This document shows, piece by piece, positions 43,560 through 47,974 of a stretch of DNA of 47,974 nucleotides. Origin of the DNA: Brevibacterium permense (GTDB lineage: Bacteria > Actinomycetota > Actinomycetes > Actinomycetales > Brevibacteriaceae); contig NZ_QYCP01000071.1 of assembly GCF_025506275.1 (NCBI RefSeq), positions 1-47,974 of the forward strand, read 5' to 3'. The notes below the pieces were generated by a model that ran no database searches, was not told the origin of the DNA, and saw only the letters and a list, made by a program, of their open reading frames with translations. The translations under genes and the position numbers were made by a program. Each line of letters starts with the position of its first letter. Within the stretch, counting starts at the first letter, position 1.

Positions 43560-43751
43560 GGAGGAACCTTCTTTCTATTGCTGATTAGTGACAGTTGCTG
43601 AGTGCAACAAACACTTAGTTTACACTGTAATCATCATTGAGTTCCCGCACAAGGCTGGTCGCATCACGCATGTCACGTCAAGTCTCGAGCACCACAACGA
43701 GGCTCAGGTAGCACGTTTCGCGCGTAGGCCAGAGAATCTAGAAGGTCGAAG

Positions 43752-45155
43752 ATGTCCGTCAAGACTTACCTGCACTCTTATCCGTTCCTCGTTGTCGCCG
43801 ATAGATTACCTCCCGTTCGTCGCGACGATGATTGGGCCCCCGGTCCCCGTGGACTCGTATCCGCCATGTCCCCGTTAATCCGAGAACGCCACGGAGCCTG
43901 GATCGGATCTGCCGGAATATGCCCCGAAGAGTTCGATTCCTTCGAGCTCGCTGGGATGTCTCTCGTGCCAATCGGACTGAGCGATTCAGAATTCCGCTCA
44001 TACTACGAAGGCTTCTCCAGCGCGACGATCTGGCCGCTCTACCATGACCGGGTTTTCGCCCCGCAGTTCCGGCAGTCCTGGTGGGACTCATATCGTGCTG
44101 TCAACGCCCGTTTCGCCGAGACCATCATCGAATCGGCCGCTCCACGGGCAGTGGTTTGGATACATGACTACCACTTGCAACTAGTGCCCAGCTTTGTGAG
44201 ACGACAACGGCCGGATATTTCAATCGGCTACTTCAGCCATATTCCATTCCCTTCCGCTGGGCTCTTCGAGCAGCTGCCCTGGCGTGAAGCGTTACTCGAT
44301 GGGCTACTCGGCGCAGACGTTATAGGTTTCCAACGACAAACCGATGTCAAGAACTTCACGGAGGTAGTCGATCAACTTGGCCCCACTGGCAGCATGAGCG
44401 ATCCCTGCATCGTCGATTGCTACCCGGTTTCGATTGATGCCAAGACTGTGTCACAGATAGCTGAGTCGGCGAGCACTCAACAGATTGCGCAGGAGATTCG
44501 GGCCGAACTCGGGAATCCCGCGATTCTCCTTCTTGGGTTCGATAAACTTGATCACGCAAATGGCATTGTGGAGCGTCTCCTCGCATATGAAAGGCTACTC
44601 GACGATGGGCGCCTCGACCCGCGGTGTACGTGCCTCCTCCAAGTTGCTGTCCCGTCGAACAAAGGCCTCCCTTCGTATCGGGATCTGCGGGAACAGGTCG
44701 AACGGCTTGTCGGACGCATCAATGGCAAGTTCAGCGGTCTCTCCGACGCCGTCGTGCGCTACCAACACCTTGACTATTCTGCTGCCGAAACCGTAGCGCT
44801 CTATCTCGCGGCTGATGTGCTGCTCGCAACTTCACTCAAAGACGGGATGAACCTCGTCGCCAAAGAATATGTTTGCGCACGCCGGCGACATGGTGGAGCT
44901 CTTGTGCTCTCTGAATTCTCCGGCGCCGCGGACGAGCTCGTCGATGCGTTCATCGTCAATCCGCACAATCTGGATGACCTCGCTCAGGCGATCACTGCGG
45001 CTGCAACCATCGATGAGGAGGAGGCGAGCACCAGAATGGACACCATGGCCGAAACCGTCCGCACCTATGACTCCCGCTTCTGGACACGTAGGTTCCTCAA
45101 CGTCTTGGAATCTTTCCCCACGGTGCCACAGGTCGCGAGGTCGGTCGTCTCCTGA
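43752..45155 (+). CDS. otsA: Trehalose-6-phosphate synthase (GT20)
   Basis: A 467-residue GT20 enzyme with VVADRLPP (14-21), glycine loop PGPRGLVS (30-37), WIHDYHLQLVPSF (136-148), GYFSHIPFPS, LKDGMNLVAKEYV and LSEFSGAADEL. It makes trehalose-6-phosphate from UDP- or GDP-glucose and glucose-6-phosphate. No otsB phosphatase follows, so a separate phosphatase is required. The gene uses more A/T-ending codons than region 2 genes, suggesting later acquisition. Start by AAGGTCGAAG site. Divergent from the GlsB-type gene. Confidence 0.92.
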   Translation: MSVKTYLHSYPFLVVADRLPPVRRDDDWAPGPRGLVSAMSPLIRERHGAWIGSAGICPEEFDSFELAGMSLVPIGLSDSEFRSYYEGFSSATIWPLYHDRVFAPQFRQSWWDSYRAVNARFAETIIESAAPRAVVWIHDYHLQLVPSFVRRQRPDISIGYFSHIPFPSAGLFEQLPWREALLDGLLGADVIGFQRQTDVKNFTEVVDQLGPTGSMSDPCIVDCYPVSIDAKTVSQIAESASTQQIAQEIRAELGNPAILLLGFDKLDHANGIVERLLAYERLLDDGRLDPRCTCLLQVAVPSNKGLPSYRDLREQVERLVGRINGKFSGLSDAVVRYQHLDYSAAETVALYLAADVLLATSLKDGMNLVAKEYVCARRRHGGALVLSEFSGAADELVDAFIVNPHNLDDLAQAITAAATIDEEEASTRMDTMAETVRTYDSRFWTRRFLNVLESFPTVPQVARSVVS

Positions 45156-45535
45156 GCCGCGGACTGGTCCGGTGGCAACTATGGATTGCGCGACCCCGAA
45201 GAGGGATGGAAGCCAGCGCTGGAAACGAAATGACGAAGGCACTCTGACTTTCTGACCGAACTGACAATCCACGGCGAAAGCTGAGCTCATTTGCAGTCCC
45301 GATCCTCATCAATAACCCCCCGATATAGTCCTGCATGAACCTCGACACGCCTCTCCCGGTGACCTCGACCGTTGTTTGTGCCCCGTTTGTTCGCGGGGGG
45401 GGGGGGGTGCCCCTATGTTTTAAGTCAAGGGGCATCGACAAGATTCTTCAAGCTTGTCTAGCGATGGTCGAAAGGCAGGAATGATCGGTCCGGGACTCTT
45501 CCCCGGACTGATCAGGCACTTCTCTGTGGAACGGT
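45156..45535. other. Intergenic stretch with a 13-G homopolymer
   Basis: No supportable gene. A run of 13 G (45395-45407) is followed by TGCCCC. The lower part probably includes the right end of the IS110 element. Confidence 0.5.
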
Positions 45536-46747
45536 TCAGGCCGCGGCCACCGTCTCGGGTGCATGGAAGTAAGCACCGTCGCGAAGCATCGCATACAGCA
45601 CGTTGCAACGTCTTCTCGCAAGCGCGATCAGCGCCTGGTTGTGCTTCTTATGCTCGGCACGTTTCTTGTCGTAATACGTCCTCGACAACGGGTCTTTCAA
45701 CGCCGCGAACGCCGACAGGAACAAGGCTCGTTTGAGGATCTTGTTGCCCCGACGGGACGAGTGATCGCCGCGGATCGACGTTCCTGACCGCCACGTCACC
45801 GGTGCCAGTCCGGCATACGATGCGAGGTGTCCGGCTGATTCGAAGTCTTTACCCACGACCTCGGTCAGTATCCTCGCGGTGGTCCTGACGCCGACTGCCG
45901 GCATCGACGTCAGGAGTCCGAAAAGCGGATGCGCCTGAACCAGTTCCTCGATGCGCACCAGCACTTCATCCCGTGACTGCCGTGTCTGCGCCAGCGACGT
46001 CGCCAACTGGGGTAAGACGAGCCCGGCGGCGTCGGTGCCCGACACCACCACAGTCTGTTCGTCCAACGCGGTGAAGATCGCGGTCGCCCATCTCTTCCAC
46101 GCCCTAGGTGCCTGCTTGCGTAACAGGGTTTCGAGCCGGTGTTTGCCGGCATGCTTGAGTGCTTTCGGTGTCGGGTACTTCGCCAACAGAGCCAACATGG
46201 CCGGATGATCCAAGTGCGGACCGATCACGGTCTCCACCCCGGGGTGGATCTGGGTGAGCAGTCCGCGGATCCGGTTCGATGTGGCCGTTGCCTGTTTCGC
46301 GAGGTCATCGTCGTAGCCGCACAGCATCGACAACTCCGCGACGTTCTCATCCGCCACCCGAATACCCCGCAAAGTGTGTGGCATGGTCCTGGCTGCTTCA
46401 GCGATGATCGCGGCATCGCGTGCATCCGTTTTCGCCTCACCTGGGTGCAGGTCGGCGATGCGGCGCATCGCCAACCCGGGCAGATAGGCGACCGTAATGG
46501 ACTCGGCGTGGGCGATCGCGACCGGCAAGGCGCCGATAGTAGCGGGCTGGTCGACGACCACCAGCAGAGTTCCGTGCTTGCGTAACCGGCCAAGCAAAGC
46601 TCGGAGTTTCGTTTCGTTCTGCGGCAGGGCTTTTGACAGTACCTGTTTGCCGTCGCGGTCGAGTGCGACGGCGTGGTGGTTGTGTTTGCCGACATCGATG
46701 CCGATGAATACGTCGATGTCAGCGTGGTTGGTGATCATGTCACTCAT
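45536..46747 (-). CDS. IS110-family transposase (DEDD type)
   Basis: A 403-residue DEDD transposase. The N-terminal RuvC-like domain starts FIGIDVGKHNHH (Asp18) and continues with VVVDQPATIGA and KTDARDAAIIAEAAR. The C-terminal transposase_20 domain contains SMPAVGVRTTARILTEV and the SYAGLAPVTWRSG...RGNKILKRALFLSA stretch with the conserved Ser region. It appears complete. IS110 enzymes recombine using a bispecific RNA encoded in the element end. Confidence 0.92.
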   Translation of the reverse strand: MSDMITNHADIDVFIGIDVGKHNHHAVALDRDGKQVLSKALPQNETKLRALLGRLRKHGTLLVVVDQPATIGALPVAIAHAESITVAYLPGLAMRRIADLHPGEAKTDARDAAIIAEAARTMPHTLRGIRVADENVAELSMLCGYDDDLAKQATATSNRIRGLLTQIHPGVETVIGPHLDHPAMLALLAKYPTPKALKHAGKHRLETLLRKQAPRAWKRWATAIFTALDEQTVVVSGTDAAGLVLPQLATSLAQTRQSRDEVLVRIEELVQAHPLFGLLTSMPAVGVRTTARILTEVVGKDFESAGHLASYAGLAPVTWRSGTSIRGDHSSRRGNKILKRALFLSAFAALKDPLSRTYYDKKRAEHKKHNQALIALARRRCNVLYAMLRDGAYFHAPETVAAA

Positions 46748-47000
46748 CTTCTTCGACTCATGTGACCGAATGTTTGGTTGTGGTTTTGCTGGCCGGTGCT
46801 GCAGTGGTGGCTCCTGGGTTCGGCATTCACGTTACGGTCGGGCTCAAGGCATGGGTTCTGCCAGTGGTTCTGGCCCCTTTCAGCGATTTCCCTGGTGCCT
46901 TCGAACCCCGGTGACTACACCCCCCGGGATCATGGTGACTGGGGGCATCAATCATGCCGGGGTCCTCGGGCCAGCGACCCCTTTCTATCCTGACGGATTG
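46748..47000 (-). ncRNA. Candidate bridge RNA in the IS110 5' noncoding end
   Basis: About 250 nt lie upstream of the transposase with no reading frame but several self-complementary GC-rich segments (around 46905-46985). In characterised IS110-group elements this end encodes the bispecific bridge RNA. Boundaries and loops are not determined. Confidence 0.35.
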
Positions 47001-47019
47001 TGGGGCTACTTAAAAGGTA

Positions 47020-47340
47020 ACGGGGCAGGTCGGGTTTGCATGCCTGTCGCCGTCATCCCCAATGGCGGCTCGACATGCCGCAGTTTGCAATAGTTGACAA
47101 CCACCTCAACGGCATGGTAGCGGACCCGTCGGGAATGTTCGTCACGTGGTACCTGAACCCTGGCAGCTTCATCGCCTCTTCAAGGGCCCCATCGGCGAAG
47201 GCATCCTCCTCTACGGTGACCTCCACCGGCCTGGCCTTCTTCGCTAGCTTATCACCGTCAATGATCGCCGATGCCCGGTTGCGCTCCAGATTCAACGCCT
47301 GGTTGTTTCGCGTCACCCTCCGCTGTTACCACTACTCCAC
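47020..47340 (-). pseudogene. IS1634-family transposase remnant
   Basis: A broken fragment of the conserved C-terminal half of IS1634-type (DDE) transposases. ALNLERNRASAIIDGDKLAKKAR and EEAMKLPGFRYHVTNIP (47316 to about 47125) are followed after a frame change by MPAVEVVVNYCKLRHVEPP-like sequence, corresponding to the family's HDLWHVEQSFRMSKTDL region. Neither end of the gene is present; the IS110 and IS3 elements flank it. Confidence 0.6.
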
Positions 47341-47489
47341 ACTTCACGCACCCGGATGGGCTTGCGGCGACCATACAGGTTCGCGTCTCGTCCTCACCCA
47401 AACAGGAATTCGCCTCGTGGGACTTTGTGCTGTCTGATTCGCCCCGGGAATAATGGAGACAGTGAAGCCACGGAAAGGACTTCCCTGTC

Positions 47490-47974
<485 letters not shown>

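Larger units (their letters stand above)
45500..47005 (-). mobile_element. IS110-family insertion sequence (ends approximate)
   Basis: It consists of the intact IS110 transposase gene with a noncoding upstream end of about 250 bp (46748-47000) that interrupts an IS1634-like remnant. IS110 elements lack clear terminal inverted repeats, so the exact ends are not fixed here. Confidence 0.65.

Overview
The window comes from a high-GC actinobacterium, probably in or near Brevibacterium. That placement is inferred from gene content and order only. Strong G/C bias at third codon positions, GTG/TTG starts, many 1-4 bp gene overlaps, an actinobacterial TatB, DUF3117 and DUF3107 proteins, and an AdnAB helicase-nuclease pair all fit. 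Two stretches keep an order known from mycobacteria. One is DUF3117, O-methyltransferase, tatB, mrp, then a CBS/MgtE-N protein. The other is a DEAD-box helicase, ferritin-like protein, DUF3107, TetR, adnA, adnB, nudC, uvrD2, a ThiF-like protein, a DUF2342 protein, a Lon-like PDZ protease and a UPF0182 protein.

Region 1 (1-14.7 kb) is conserved housekeeping DNA. It holds a PIG-V-type mannosyltransferase (5' end probably outside the window), DUF3117, an O-methyltransferase, an alkyltransferase-like DNA repair protein, tatB, an anchored polysaccharide deacetylase coupled to the Mrp ATPase, and a CBS/MgtE-N protein followed by DUF1003. A secreted metallophosphoesterase, a coupled Xaa-Pro aminopeptidase/P1-family peptidase pair, a PHP phosphoesterase and an acyltransferase-3 membrane protein complete it. 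Region 2 (14.8-37.4 kb) is mostly DNA repair and proteostasis: an RNA helicase, the adnAB operon, a phosphotransferase, nudC-uvrD2, an RRE/ThiF-like protein, a DUF45 metalloprotease, a Nudix hydrolase, a DUF2342 metalloprotease, a Lon-like protease and a large UPF0182 membrane protein. Perfect hairpin terminators punctuate both regions. At least nine genes have a -10 hexamer only 6-7 nt before the start codon, which implies leaderless mRNAs.

Region 3 (37.5-48 kb) is accessory. It opens with a decayed tRNA-Lys(CUU)-like 3' half on the minus strand, as expected where an integrated element ends, and then a multiply frameshifted diacylglycerol-kinase pseudogene. Next is a compact minus-strand operon with 4-nt overlaps: acyl-CoA dehydrogenase, a fused PIG-L deacetylase/SAM methyltransferase, and a family-2 glycosyltransferase, with a TetR gene and a GlsB-type membrane protein upstream. 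An otsA trehalose-6-phosphate synthase follows. The end is an insertion-sequence graveyard: an intact IS110-family transposase with a candidate bridge-RNA end, an IS1634-like remnant, and the left part of an IS3-family element whose OrfA has a nonsense codon.

The best candidate for an undescribed system is the dehydrogenase/deacetylase-methyltransferase/glycosyltransferase operon. Its enzyme set resembles the backbone-modifying logic of lipo-oligosaccharide synthesis. No intact tRNA, rRNA or CRISPR array was found.
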